Below, piece after piece: positions 22,759 to 33,656 of a stretch of DNA of 64,000 bases. Below the pieces are notes generated by a model. That model saw only the letters and a program-made list of their open reading frames with translations. It was not told where the DNA came from and made no database searches. How positions within the stretch are numbered: the first letter of the stretch is position 1; every line of letters begins with the position of its first letter. The stretch lies in NCBI GenBank assembly GCA_963576565.1, contig OY755047.1, positions 33,586,851 through 33,650,850 on the forward strand. Direction: 5' to 3'. Source of the stretch: Aspidapion aeneum (taxonomy: Eukaryota > Arthropoda > Insecta > Coleoptera > Brentidae). A program made the translations under genes and the position numbers.

Positions 22759-24012
22759 ATGCTCAGTGACGGGGTTATTGAAGAGTCAACAAGTCCTTGG
22801 TCATCTCCTGTGGTGTTGGTCACTAAAAAGGATGGAAGTACTAGATTTTGCGTCGACTACAGAAAACTTAACGATGTGACCAAGAAGGATAGTTACCCAC
22901 TGCCAAGAATAGACGACACATTAACAACGTTGGCAGGATCATATTGGTTTTCTACTCTTGACCTAAAAAGTGGGTATCGGCAGGTAGGAATCTTTGAAAG
23001 AGATAAAGAGAAGACTGCATTCTCTGCTGGAAGTGGACTTTATCAGTTTAATGTGATGCCATTTGGCCTATGCAATGCTCCAGCTACATTTGAAAGACTA
23101 ATGGAAGTCGTTCTATGAGGCCTTACTTGGAAAACCTGCCTAGTCTATTTGGATGATGTCATAGTAATGGGGAAATCATTTCAAGATCATCTAGACAATT
23201 TACGAGAAGTATTTTCAAGAATCAGAAATGCCAATCTTAAATTAAACTCAAAGAAATGTTTTCTATTCTAAGAAAAAGTTGAGTTCCTGAGTCACGTCGT
23301 TTCCCGAGAAGGTATCCATACTGACGAAAAGAAGTTACAAGCAATAAAAGAATGGCCTCAACCTCGTGACAAACATGAATTGAGAAGCTTTTTGGGTCTG
23401 TGTACATACTACAGAAGATTTGTAGAAGGATTTGCCAAAATAGCGTCTCCATTACATAGACTTACAGAAGATAAAGCTTCTTACAAATGGAATACCGAAT
23501 GTGACCAAGCATTTAGAAGACTAAAAGCAGCATTATGTTCTAGTCCGATTCTTGCATATCCCATTCCCAAAGGTAAATTCATATTAGATACTGATGCGAG
23601 CAACGATGGCATAGGAGCAGTACTCTCCCAAGTACAAGATGGAGAAGAACGGGTCATCGAATTTTTCAGCAAAAAGCTATCCAAACCAGAGATAAATTAT
23701 TGTGTTACCAGAAAGGAGCTCCTAGCCATCATTAAATCCGTAGATCACTTTCACAAATATCTCTATGGACAAGAGTTTCTGATTAGAACGGATCATGCTG
23801 CGTTACAGTGGCTCATGAAAATGAAACAACCTGAGGGGCAAGTCGCGAGATGGATAGAAAAGCTACAACAATACCATTATCAAATTAAGCACCGAGCTCG
23901 AAGGGTGCATAATAATGCGGATGCATTGTCCAGAAGACCTTGCCCTGAGGATTGTAAACATTGCAGGAAAATTGACCAGAAAGAAGGAATTACCTACGTG
24001 CGCAAGATGTAG
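22759..24012 (+). pseudogene. Ty3/gypsy reverse transcriptase and RNase H
   Basis: The RT has '[16 protein letters not shown]', 'PLPRIDDTL', '[13 protein letters not shown]', '[15 protein letters not shown]' and the catalytic 'YLDD' at about 23147-23158. RNase H follows with 'FILDTDASNDGIGAVLSQ' and 'YCVTRKELLAII', ending with 'VHNNADALSRRP'. Two in-frame stops break it: TGA at 23116-23118 and TAA at 23269-23271. Catalytic residues are otherwise present. The frame ends at 24012, and the integrase lies in the next frame with a short overlap region. Confidence 0.9.
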
Positions 24013-24020
24013 GACCTATC

Positions 24021-25276
24021 TTGCGATTGAAAGAAGAGAATCAGCCACGACCATCATGGCAAGATATCGCAAACCAAGGGGTGATATTCAAATCACTGTG
24101 GGCACAATGGGATTCACTGATAGTAGAAGAAAACATCCTTAAACGTGCCTGGGAAAGTGCCGATGGCCTTACTGTGATTAATCAAGTAGTGGTTCCTAGG
24201 AGCATGGTAGACAATATAATGGCCGAATGCCATGGTGGAAAATCAGGCCCGCATCTAGGCATAAATAAAACCATGGACAAAATTCGAAACCGATTTTATT
24301 GGGTCAATTACTTTCAAGATGTGAAAAACTGGTGCCGCCGATGTTCGACTTGTGCAGCCAGCCAAGGTCCCAAAACAAGGTCCAGATGTCAAATGAAACA
24401 ATATAACGTAGGTCTGCCATTTGAACGCATTGCTATTTATGAGGCCGGGCCATTTCCAGAAACTAAAAAGGGCAACAAATACATCCTTGTTGTCATGGAT
24501 TACTTTAGCAAATGGCCAGAAGTTTTTGCTTTGCCTAACCAAGAGGCCGCTACAGTTGCAGAAGTTCTAGTAAATGATGTTTTCAGCCGATTTGGCATTC
24601 CTTTGGAACTACATTCAGATCAAGGAAGAAACTTTGAATCAAAGCTCTTCCAGAATCTCTGTGACCTTTTAGGAATACATAAAACACGGACTACTGCTTT
24701 ACATCCGCAGTCAGATGGCATGGTTGAAAGATTTAATAAAACAATAGAAGAACATCTTTGCAAAGTTGTTGATGAGCACCAAACAGATTGGGACCAATAT
24801 ATTCCATTGTTTTTGATGGCCTATAGAACCGCCATTTACAATACGACAGGAGCTACTCCATCTAGTATCCTGTTTGGTAGAGAACTGCGTTTACCATGTG
24901 ATATCATGTTTGGTTCACCTGAAGAAGAACACTTAGAGGTTAATGACTATGTCGAACGTTTAAGGCAAAAGCTGCACGATATCCATGAAGTGGTTAGAGG
25001 GCGAATAGAAATAGCCAATGACCGCATGAAAGCGAATATGACAAACTCTTCAGGGTTGAAAGAGAATGATCAAGTCTAGCTATACAATCCTCAACGCAAG
25101 AAAGGAAGATCACCTAAGTTGACACCACCATGGGAAGGGCCTTATAAAGTTGTTAAGAGAATTAATGATGTAGTCTACCGAATCCAGAAAAGCCCGAAGT
25201 CCAAGATGAAAGTTGTTCATCTAGACAGACTAAAACCTTACCTGGGAAATGTTGATCGAGACAATCAAACCTGAAG
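24021..25276 (+). pseudogene. Ty3/gypsy integrase with lost first catalytic Asp
   Basis: The HHCC zinc domain is present (H71, H78, C105, C108). In the DDE core the first Asp is Tyr ('ERIAIYEAGPFPE', residue 140). The second Asp (D200, 'HSDQGRNFES') and the Glu (E236, 'DGMVERFNK') are retained with the usual spacing of 35 residues. The frame meets a TAG at 25077-25079 where Trp is expected, and the C-terminal domain ('PPWEGPYKVVKRINDVVYRI') reads on to about 25273. Even ignoring the stop, the active-site change should abolish integration. Confidence 0.9.
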
Positions 25277-25286
25277 AGGAGGATAG

Positions 25287-25717
25287 TGCTACAAATTTAA
25301 GTTATTTAATTTTTATAGTTAGAATTTATTTAGGTTTAGTGTAGTATTAGGTTGACGTATTTTATGGTTGTATTCTTAATCTAGGTTTTAGTTGCGTTAT
25401 CTGTGACAAACTGGTATGCGAACGGTCCGTGTTCTAGAAAAGGGTGGAATAATTCCGAATCGAACAAGGATGGAAAATTCTCGAATAGTAGGCAGACCCT
25501 TATATAGGGCCGGACGTCGTGCATCGGGCAGTCAGAGATATCCAATGGTAGTGATCGCTAGATGTTAACGCGAAGCTAATAGGCGTATTAAAGTAGTGAA
25601 TTATTAGCAAGTTATTAGTAAGCTTAAGTGCGTGTTTTTGTACATAATTTGTCGAAATAAATTGACGAATCGTTTTCAACAATTGCGAGTTTTAATTGTT
25701 GTGGAGAACCCGTAACA
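25287..25717 (+). repeat. Ty3/gypsy 3' LTR
   Basis: It aligns along its length with 19330-19762, begins TGCTACAAATTT and ends GAACCCGTAACA. It is preceded by a polypurine tract at about 25273-25286 and followed by the target duplication ATAT. Confidence 0.92.
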
Positions 25718-25721
25718 ATAT

Positions 25722-26539
25722 TTTGTCTTTTCTCTTCATTGTTCTCAACAATATTCATCTTAGAATCAAGGATGTAGTCTTGTCATCTTTATTACGAAAA
25801 ATATCGGGTTTATAGCTTAAGCTTTAAAGTCGAAAAGACTAAAGAATATTCCGCTTCCAATATTTTTTATCACTAACGGAATGTTACAGGAGACAAAGTA
25901 TTACTGGATTATTATTAGCACCGGACATTACGCCATTATGTGATCATCTGTACCTCTGCATTAGTTTACTGTAGAAGGGATTCGTATACACGTTATTATA
26001 TAATTAACATATTTCGCAATTGCATATTCAAATGAAGATGCATTATTTAAGGTCGCTTTTAAGTTTTGGCACGCTGATAAACTCCGTTATGAAGTATACT
26101 CTTGTTAGAAACAATTTAGACATCATGTACTGCCGATTGTGTTGCTTTCAAAAGAAAAGCTCTTACCTCAGCCTTTTATACATCCATCTTGTCTCCGGAA
26201 GCAAGAATAGTTACAGGTTTATCGTAAGAGGTGACTTATTGGGCTCTGACCGATAAGTTAAAGCGCCTACATATTTTTTTTTACGACTATCTTGAAAAAG
26301 GGGGTTTTGTGCACGGAGAACACGATCTGAAAACGGTATTTTGCACACGCCGTCTGCAAAACGTTTTTGCGCACGCTCTTGTCATTTTTGCATACAAGTC
26401 TCTCGTCATTGTGATTTTTGTTGTTATCACCCAATAATATAAGTTGGCTGAGTTCCATAGTAGCAACCGTCACGGCTCCTTTGTTTTGTTGATTAGATAC
26501 TTCAAAAAATTATTAAATTTTCAAAGTTTTGGTGTAAAA
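25722..26539. other. Non-coding stretch between gypsy and Crypton
   Basis: No supported gene. The right part (26270-26480, repeated G/C words GCACACGCC, GCGCACGC, GTCACGG) may be the 5' flank of the Crypton element. Frames of 68-78 codons here lack motifs. Confidence 0.4.
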
Positions 26540-27137
26540 ATGTCGGATTCTGAGGAAATTTTACAGAAAGCAAGCGAAATATGTTCGGGTTTGCTAATAC
26601 AAAAGCAGGTATGGATCTGACCCTAGCCGTGTCATGGAATGGAGAGTAGCCAAAAATGTCCAAACTTTTTCAGAAAACACACTAATGGTATATTTTGAAG
26701 AACTGTCTGAGAAATATAAATATTCAACGTTGTGGACGATTTTTTTGATGCTCAAGTCAACGATAAGTGTCAATCACAATATAGATCTTGGAAGTTATAA
26801 GAAGTTGCAAGCGCTAATCCAACGAAAATCCGAAAACTACGTCCCAAAGAAGTCCCAAACTTTTACAAATTTTGGCCGGTTTTTAACGAAAGCATTAGCC
26901 GACAAGTATTTACTTATCAAAACGGTGGTTGCAGTTGGCCTGTCTAGGGCATGTCGAAGAGCGGAATTATGTTATCTTAAAATAGAAGACACGAAATATT
27001 TCGGCAGTGCTATACTGATTGAACTGGGGAATACAAAAAAAAAAGGTACCAAGATCTTTTACAGTTGCAGGAAGCGTGTCGTGATGCGGTATATGTGTTG
27101 TTGTATGATTGATAAAAAACATAAAAAGCGAATCTAG
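26540..27137 (+). pseudogene. Crypton tyrosine recombinase, N-terminal and core part
   Basis: An ATG at 26540 opens 'MSDSEEILQKASEICSGLL' and stops at 26618-26620. A shifted frame from about 26612 continues 'MEWRVAKNVQTFSENTLMVY', so small indels separate the two. The core-binding domain follows ('KYKYSTLWTIFLMLKSTISV', 'YVPKKSQTF'). The start of the catalytic domain has the Arg-containing motif 'GLSRACRRAELCYLKI', the first conserved Arg of tyrosine recombinases. Homology fades after 'ELGNTKKKGTKIFY' (about 27060), where the repeat array begins. The frame to 27137 beyond that is read-through into the repeat. Confidence 0.82.
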
Positions 27138-28860
27138 CAGTAGTCTTCAACTGCCAAGATATGTCTTGTTTAATTCAAAGTGTTCCTGGACATTACATCT
27201 CATACTGCTAATTATCGCGTTTTTTATTTTTAAGTGTTTCTGGGCATCACATGCCAGCAATTTTGTTTTGTAGCGTTAGCATGAATTAAAGTGTCGTGAT
27301 GTGGTGTATGTGTTGTTGCGTGATGTACTGTATATTTGGTCAGTGTAACATAAAAAGCGAATCTAGCAGAACTCTCCAAGAGCCAAGGTCACATGTCTGC
27401 AATATTGTATTACACCGTTAGCATCAATAAAGTGATGTGGTTTATATGTTGTTGAATGATGTAATGTATGTGTAATTGTTTAACAAAACATTAAAGGCGA
27501 ATCCAGTGGTAGTCTCTAACTGCTACTAAGTATCGCGTTTTTCATTTGAAAGTGTTTCTGGACATCACATGCCTGCAATATTGTATTGCAGCGTTAGCAT
27601 CAATAAAGTGTCGTGATGTGGTGTATGTGTGGTTGCGTGATGTGGTGTATGTGTAATTGTTTAAAAAACATAAAATACGAATCTTGCAGTAGACTCCTAT
27701 TGCGTTAGCAGCAATATGGTGATGTGGTATATGTGTTGTTACGTACTATTATGTATAGTGTTTTGTACCAATCTGCTACTGCTAATACTTGCATTGTTTT
27801 ATTTCATATGGTGTCAGTAGATATCACCTGCTAACGATTTTTTATTGGAGCGGTAACATTAGTAAGTGTCGTGGTGTGGTGTATGTGTGGTACTAGAGAA
27901 TCACGATTTGTTATTTGGTCAAAAAATTAAGACTTAGATGATGGTTTTCCAATATTTTATGTAAATGCATTATTTATGCAGTCAAATAGACAAAAAAATC
28001 AAAAGTGTTACATCAAAAAAACAATGTACTAATTTTATATCCCCTGCTCGATTGATAAATTTTAGTAAGGTATAAACATCAAAATAAACTTAATTTAACA
28101 AACAAAAGAAAGAGATTTAAATCGGATGTTAACGTGCAGTTTTACGTATAAATACGTAGCACAACATAAACTATCTTCTACTTGCTAGGAATCTTTTATG
28201 GCAGCGTTAGAGTCAATAAGAGTGTGATGTGATGTGTTGTTGCGAAATGTGTTTGTGTGGTCGGATAAAAAAAACTTAAGGCATCTTAGAGTATCTACTC
28301 CAGTTTAAATGTAAAGTGTAGGTATTACTTGCTTGCACCGGCGGCGACGACGCCTATATAACCCTGTATTGGAGGAGGAAAGGCCATTCCTCTAAACTGA
28401 TTTGAAGAAAATATATATCCTTAACTTAAATCTAAACTTCTCAACCAGACAGATTTCTCATCTGGCCGCATAATTGCCTTATCACCCGCAAACATTAAGG
28501 GGATGCTCCCCTAAAGGTCGTTTGACATGGAGCAACAAACTTATAGTGGCATGCAAGCCTGGTGTTCCTCAATGAGAAATTTTAGACCCCAATCTAGAAT
28601 GTAACTCCAAATTTATTGCGCCATGTCAACCGGCGTACAGTGTTGTGATGTGGTGTATGTGTTGTTGCGTTATGTAGTGTATGTGTGGTTGGTTTGTTTT
28701 TCCTGCTACGATAGTTCTTTTTAATTTCAAAGTGTTTCTGGGCATTACCTGCATGTGATTTTTTATTACAGTGTTAGCATTGAATAAATATACTGATTTG
28801 GAGTAGTGTGGATGTTTAAGGAAACAAAAAGGGCGAATCTGGTAGTAGTCTCTTATTATT
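27078..28860 (+). repeat. Satellite-like tandem array inside the Crypton
   Basis: Diverged units begin with GTGTCGTGATGTGGTGTATG near 27078, 27292, 27431, 27608, 27719 and 27867. Weaker copies lie at about 28211 and 28643. A full unit (about 215 bp) continues through 'AAACATAAAAAGCGAATCTA', 'GTAGTCTC', 'AAGTGTTTCTGG', 'CATCACATGCC' and 'GCGTTAGCATCAATAAA'. Several units are internally deleted. Other sequence (27890-28200 and a GC-richer block at 28330-28635) interrupts the array. Confidence 0.8.
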
Positions 28861-29204
28861 GACTATTGATACAGGCATGCGCAGCCTTTCGGATTAAATT
28901 TAAAATTAAAAACATATTTTAGATTTTGATATAGTTTTTATTGAAAACAAAAAAACTAATTGCTTAACCTAAATCGTCAAAAGTCACAACTCAAAAATCA
29001 GAAAACAGCTTGCTTTTGGGTTATGAAGATAGGTACTCATGAGTATGTATTAGGGGAGCTTCTGTGCCCTATGTCCCTCTGTGCGCATGCCTATGACTAA
29101 TAACTTGAAACCTAAACTAACCTAAATAGTTCACTTAGCGTGTGCTAACCCAACTTATCTTTCCTTAAATTTGCTTTTCGTCCTCCCGATCTAAAGTCTG
29201 GCAC

Positions 29205-29414
29205 GTTTTTTTTTTGAACTATCAAGGTTTAAGACAAAACGTTGGCATTAACAAAATTGAAAACATGGCTAGAGAAATCGCCAAGTTTTTGTTGCTAGAG
29301 AATCCAGAAAGTTTTGCAAGACATTGTTTTCGGCGTTCATCGGTCAAAATTTTAGTCAAATCTGGCTCAGATCTGCTTGCCCTTGAAGAAGGCTATTTTG
29401 ATTGGACTGTGTGA
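29205..29414 (+). pseudogene. Crypton tyrosine recombinase, C-terminal part
   Basis: The frame reads 'FFLNYQGLRQNVGINKIE', then 'FLLLENPESFARHCFRRSSV' with the catalytic H-x-x-R box (HCFRR), then 'SGSDLLALEEGYFDWTV' and TGA. Relatives have an extra dozen residues (the HGGW-type box) between the Leu-rich part and the Tyr-bearing 'EGY'. Here that block is missing, although the putative nucleophilic Tyr remains. The start is set by homology, not by a start codon. Confidence 0.82.
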
Positions 29415-29419
29415 GTTCG

Positions 29420-29560
29420 TTTCCGCTTGTGTAGTGGTCCTGCTTCGGATATATTGCTACAATGCTGGCAGCATATATTCAAACGGACTGCCTCGATCAC
29501 GGCGTTTCGCAAGCTTGTGGGTTCGAGTCCCACTTAACGCATGGTTGTGTTGTTATGTCT
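29420..29560 (+). repeat. tRNA-like (SINE head?) segment
   Basis: A perfect T-arm (GTGGG-TTCGAGT-CCCAC) at about 29516-29532 follows an A-box-like word (TGTAGTGGTCCTGC) near 29430. The spacing is longer than in a tRNA gene because of an inserted hairpin (TGCTGGCAGCA). No matching acceptor stem is found, so this is a tRNA-derived repeat and not a tRNA gene. Confidence 0.5.
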
Positions 29561-31325
29561 AAAAAGCTATTTTGCGACGCAAAACCTTTTGCAAAAACTG
29601 GGCGATTGATCCTAGTATGGATGGAAAAGTCCCAGTATAAAAAAACGCTACTCTAAAATTTCGAAAAAAATTAAGTTTTTAGTGTCTTCTGCTCATCTGT
29701 CGTTACAGAACCACAACAAGCATTGTCCATTTGAAACATAACAAGAAAACTAAGACTACACGCTAAAAAACTCCACTAAAAACACGACACCAAAAATATT
29801 GTCCATCACCGAAAACATGCTAAAAAATAAAACTGGTTTTCCTGGCGTAAGCTTGAAGAAATGTTCGAATGTTACCATAAATTTTAAGTGTTAATTAGTT
29901 TCCTTTGTTAAATAAAAACGAGTTAAATTGAAATGTGATTTTTCTGGTATCTGTTTATTTGCAATCGTATAAAAACAATCGTAAAAAACTCGTTTGAAAA
30001 CCTCTTTGCACACTCCCTCGACTTGTGGACCTTACATGGTTGACTATTCTTATACGCCCTTCTTTTATAGAAATAGCTATAGGTACAGTAGACTCGAATT
30101 AGTGTGAACACAAAAAAAAATATTTACGATACCGTAGAGACTGTGCAAACTAGGTACGTCTATTAAACGTTAAACATTAAGTAAGATATTATACATTTTT
30201 ACTACCTACTTTTAAATTGAACTGTACACATAATTTAGAGGAAAACTATAAGTTACTGCTGAAAAAGTGTGTTCACACCAACGCGAGTCTACTGTATCAC
30301 ATAAGATGCCGCTTTTCTTGTGCATAGGTACGCGCAAAATATATTGCTTCTGATACAGTCTTACCTCTCCTACAGTACTAGCGCTAATTAAGTCAAGTTT
30401 TGATAGTGAACTATTAAAAATATACATTTTATTATGTCTGATTTCTTAAGGGCAATGCATTCTTTGCTTGCCCCTGTTTGAATGTCGTCGTCTGAAATAT
30501 CGCTCCTTTAAACCTATGCGTGATGTCATACCCTATTTGTTTATAAATAGATTCTATAATTTATTTATGTTATCGTATTTTTTATTTTTTATTATTTTTT
30601 TATGACTATTTTCGCAACAGCACATTATTATCTATTTCTCCATAAAATAATATTTGCGCACAAAATATTACTTTATGATGGACTTATAACCCTGTCCTGC
30701 CTTCATACATAAATATTATCCTCATTATCCTTATGTCGCTGTTAGGTAGTAGAAGGACGGACGCGACGATCGTGGCAAAACGACCCGCAATTTTTTATTA
30801 CTACCTCTGGAAAAATACTCGTAAATTTCCACATGTCGTAGCCTATATTAAAATAAGGCCTCAAAGATCAAATGTATTTTAAAAATTCAAGAGCAATTTT
30901 TTTTTTTTCAATACAAAGTTAGCATCAGAGTAAACTGTTATCTTTGGGTAGTACAAAAAAATTAAAAGTAAATAAATAGAGCCACTAGCACCAACAAATT
31001 CTTATAAAACTTATCTTAGTTGCTCATAGGGTCGTACTAAATATGTTCTTAAAGTTTTATCCTACTACAAACTATGGGATTTAAAAAGGAAACACGTTAT
31101 CTGTATGAAGTACCAAAAAATTGAAAATCTATAAAAAGTACCGCCGGCACCTTAGAGCATTGAATTAATATAGGAAGCTTAATACTAAAGCATAGGCAGT
31201 TGGCGCAAAAGTTTAAAATGCAATAATGCCAATTTAAAAATATTAATATTGTTCAACGAGTTGCAGGTATTATGATATATAGTGAAATTCGTCTTAAAAT
31301 GTTGTTAAATAAGTTATGTTGCTTT
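29561..31325. other. AT-rich non-coding stretch with one MITE
   Basis: Apart from the inverted-repeat element at 30086-30294 I see no gene or recognisable repeat. Short frames are motif-free. Confidence 0.5.
30086..30294. mobile_element. Tc1/mariner-type MITE with TA target sites
   Basis: CAGTAGACTCGAATTAGTGT at the left is inverted at the right (ACACCAACGCGAGTCTACTG), with the outer 12 bp identical. TA dinucleotides flank both ends (30084-30085 and 30295-30296). It is 209 bp with no ORF. A TA target duplication and short size fit a non-autonomous Tc1/mariner relative. Confidence 0.82.
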
Positions 31326-31335
31326 ACCACTATGT

Positions 31336-32030
31336 CGGTTTAGAATGTTTTTCTACCTTGTGCGACGCCTATTCTCCACCTCCTTTGATCCTGACAATCA
31401 TCTTGCATCAGGTTTTTTTGACTCATTGATCTTTGGATTGACTGTTGCCATTCCAGTTTAGGACGCCCCCTTTTTCTGCGAACTATTGGTTGCCATTCTA
31501 GGACCTGTTTTGATAATCTTTCGTCGTTCATACGTTGTACATAGCCCTACCATATCAGTTGTCTGTTAGTGATGTCATCCGTTATGCTTCCCTCGATTCC
31601 CATTCTTTCTTTTATGATCTCATTTCTTATATGATCTGTTCTAGATATTCTCATTGATCTTCTTATTGCATCCATTTCGACACTTTCCATTTTTGCTTTG
31701 TATTTTTCAGTTCCGCGACAAGTCTCTATTCCATACAACAGCGTGCTTTTCACCATTGTATCATATATGTTAAATTTTACATTCTTTTTTATCTCTCTGC
31801 TCCAGAAAATACTGCTAAGACAACCAATTACCTTTTTTGCTTTTACTATTTTTTTTCCAGTTCTTTACAGTCTGTTCCGGTCTTATCAAATGTGACACCT
31901 AAGTATTCATACTCATTGCATGGGGATATTGTTTGTCAATTATCTAGTTCTAACTTCGTGTCCAATATATAAGTACTGTGTCTTGTCCACGTTCACTGTT
32001 AACCCCCACTTTTTTTATTCTTCCGTTAAC
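31336..32030 (-). pseudogene. RTE-like LINE ORF2 C-terminal fragment
   Basis: The minus strand encodes 'VNVDKTQYLYIG', 'YLGVTFDKTGTDCKELEKKI', 'MVKSTLLYGIETCRGTEK', 'ISRTDHIRNEIIKER' and, after a stop near 31550, 'QVLEWQPIVRRKRGRPKLEW'. This is the conserved C-terminal region of RTE-type reverse transcriptases. The RT core is absent and several stops and frame changes are present. It is an old, truncated copy. Confidence 0.8.
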
Positions 32031-33234
32031 TTTCTCATCATATAATCCATGTCTTCTTTATCATTAGCTACAAGTTATGTTTCTTAACGTACTTATTTGT
32101 GAAAAGAAAGGTTTAAATATACTTTCATAATACCCAACGTTTTACTACTTTTTACTAACCATATCTAAATAAAAAGCCCTTACATAAAAACTGTATAATT
32201 TTTTTATAACTTTCAAATTAACACATAAATCAACTATCTATCAAACAAATAACTCAAGCCCAACTCCCGTTATATACATATTAGAAGTGGTGTTGCTAAA
32301 ATTAAATACAGTTATCATTATTTTATTATATCGTTCTAAAAATAAAAATATATTTTATTACAATACCACAAAACTTGGCAAAAAGAATTCCCCTCTTTAT
32401 ATGTTAAAGAAAATATACAAAATTTGACAATGCTTCCTCTGGTTAAATAAATGCTCTAGGGTATTTTCTAATTACTTATTTTTAAACTTCTCTAGTTTGT
32501 CATCATGAATAAACTGAATTAGTCTTAAAGGTTTTATTATGATTTGGGATAGACTAACAGCACGTAGCCTAGGAGAATTGAGAATGATTTCTACATATAT
32601 AACTGGATAGGCCTTTACATATATGAAAAGTGAGGCAAAAATATTGGATATTTTTGGTAGAGAGAGCAAGCTGCGCAGAAGGTGCTACCTTTCCTTCTTT
32701 ACTTCTACTCTCCAATGATATTCTGTGGTTTTGAAAGTTCGCGGACTATTTACTTCAAAAAAGAAACCCGCTTTTCACTCCTATAAAACTCGTTGTTACA
32801 TACAACGTATGGTGTTCCCAATTTTTATTTTGGTTCAACAAAAACAAATTCAGAAAAATACTGACAACCACTGATATACATTTTAATGACATATCACAAA
32901 TGATAATCTCTTTGAAGTATTAAGTTCACAAAATACTAACGGTGGATAGAACTAAAGAGAGAAAGGTGACAGTGGTTACTACTCATGTGTGTTCTATTCG
33001 CAATGTATAGCCGTGGTCGTCCCAGTTACTTCGTATATAATTCATTGAGAGAATTGGGTAAAATAGTAGTAAATATCACATGTGGAAAGTTATCTTTTAG
33101 CGACGTAGGTTCGAAATGCTAATACAAAGACAAAAAAGTATTAGTTGTTGAGTTTTCTGTCTGGTGGTTATTTGTAGTAAGGGACCTTAGACGTTAGGAG
33201 ATTCATTACAACTAACAACTAACAATCTACAATA
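32031..33234. other. Non-coding flank left of the hAT insertion
   Basis: AT-rich sequence with no supported gene. Frames of about 65 codons lack motifs. Confidence 0.5.
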
Positions 33235-33504
33235 TCTCTAAGCAGTGGCGGCTCGTGACTTGTAAAACTGATGAGGCACCAAGGCCAAAAATGAGACAAA
33301 AATCCTTCATGAAATGGGAATAAATGATCAAATGCAATGTGTATTTTTTCCAATTTTCCCTTTCCATGATTGTCGAAAAATTTTATATTCTACAAAGATA
33401 ATAAATATACTTAGGTACTCACTTTAAATCTAAAAACGAAAATTAAAGTTTGTAAACAAGCGGTATCCTTCTTTCTTTTAACAATACAAACTTTTATCAC
33501 TTAC

Positions 33505-33656
33505 AGTCGAACCTCTATAACTAGAACTTAAAGGGACAACCAAAACAGTTCGAGTTGTGGAGAGTTTAAGTTATAGAGATTCGAGTTAAAGAGGTTAAAA
33601 TACATATTAAAAGTGCAGGGAACACTTAAAAGGTCCAAGTTAAAGAGGTTCGACTG
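33505..33656. mobile_element. Tc1/mariner-type MITE, 152 bp
   Basis: Inverted ends CAGTCGAACCTCTATAACT (33505) and its reverse complement with few changes (ending GGTTCGACTG at 33656) are flanked by TA on both sides (33503-33504, 33657-33658). Internal near-palindromic repeats of GAGTTAAAGAGGTT type are present. It is nested in the left part of the hAT element. Confidence 0.82.

Larger units (their letters stand above)
19330..25717 (+). mobile_element. Ty3/gypsy LTR retrotransposon, nearly complete but inactive
   Basis: The LTRs at 19330-19762 and 25287-25717 enclose gag, zinc knuckle, protease, RT, RNase H and integrase in Ty3/gypsy order. The ATAT at 19326-19329 and 25718-25721 is a 4-bp target duplication, and the termini are TGTTAC...GTAACA. 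The LTRs differ at roughly a dozen positions by eye, so the insertion is not recent. Breaks: stops in gag, RT and integrase, frameshifts around protease, a LINE fragment inserted in RT, and substitution of the first integrase Asp. No env frame is present. A purine-rich tract (AAGAGGAGGATAG) precedes the 3' LTR. Confidence 0.93.
26540..29414 (+). mobile_element. Crypton (tyrosine recombinase DNA transposon), interrupted
   Basis: Two separated fragments of one Crypton-like tyrosine recombinase lie in the same orientation at 26540-27090 and 29205-29414. About 2.1 kb of satellite-like and other DNA lies between them, where intact relatives have only a few dozen residues. Cryptons integrate with a tyrosine recombinase and usually lack inverted repeats, so the outer ends cannot be set from sequence alone. 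Confidence 0.8.

Noticed and set aside
29420..29560. tRNA gene
   Set aside because: The T-arm is perfect but there is no acceptor stem, and the A-to-B box spacing is too long. Better read as a tRNA-derived repeat.
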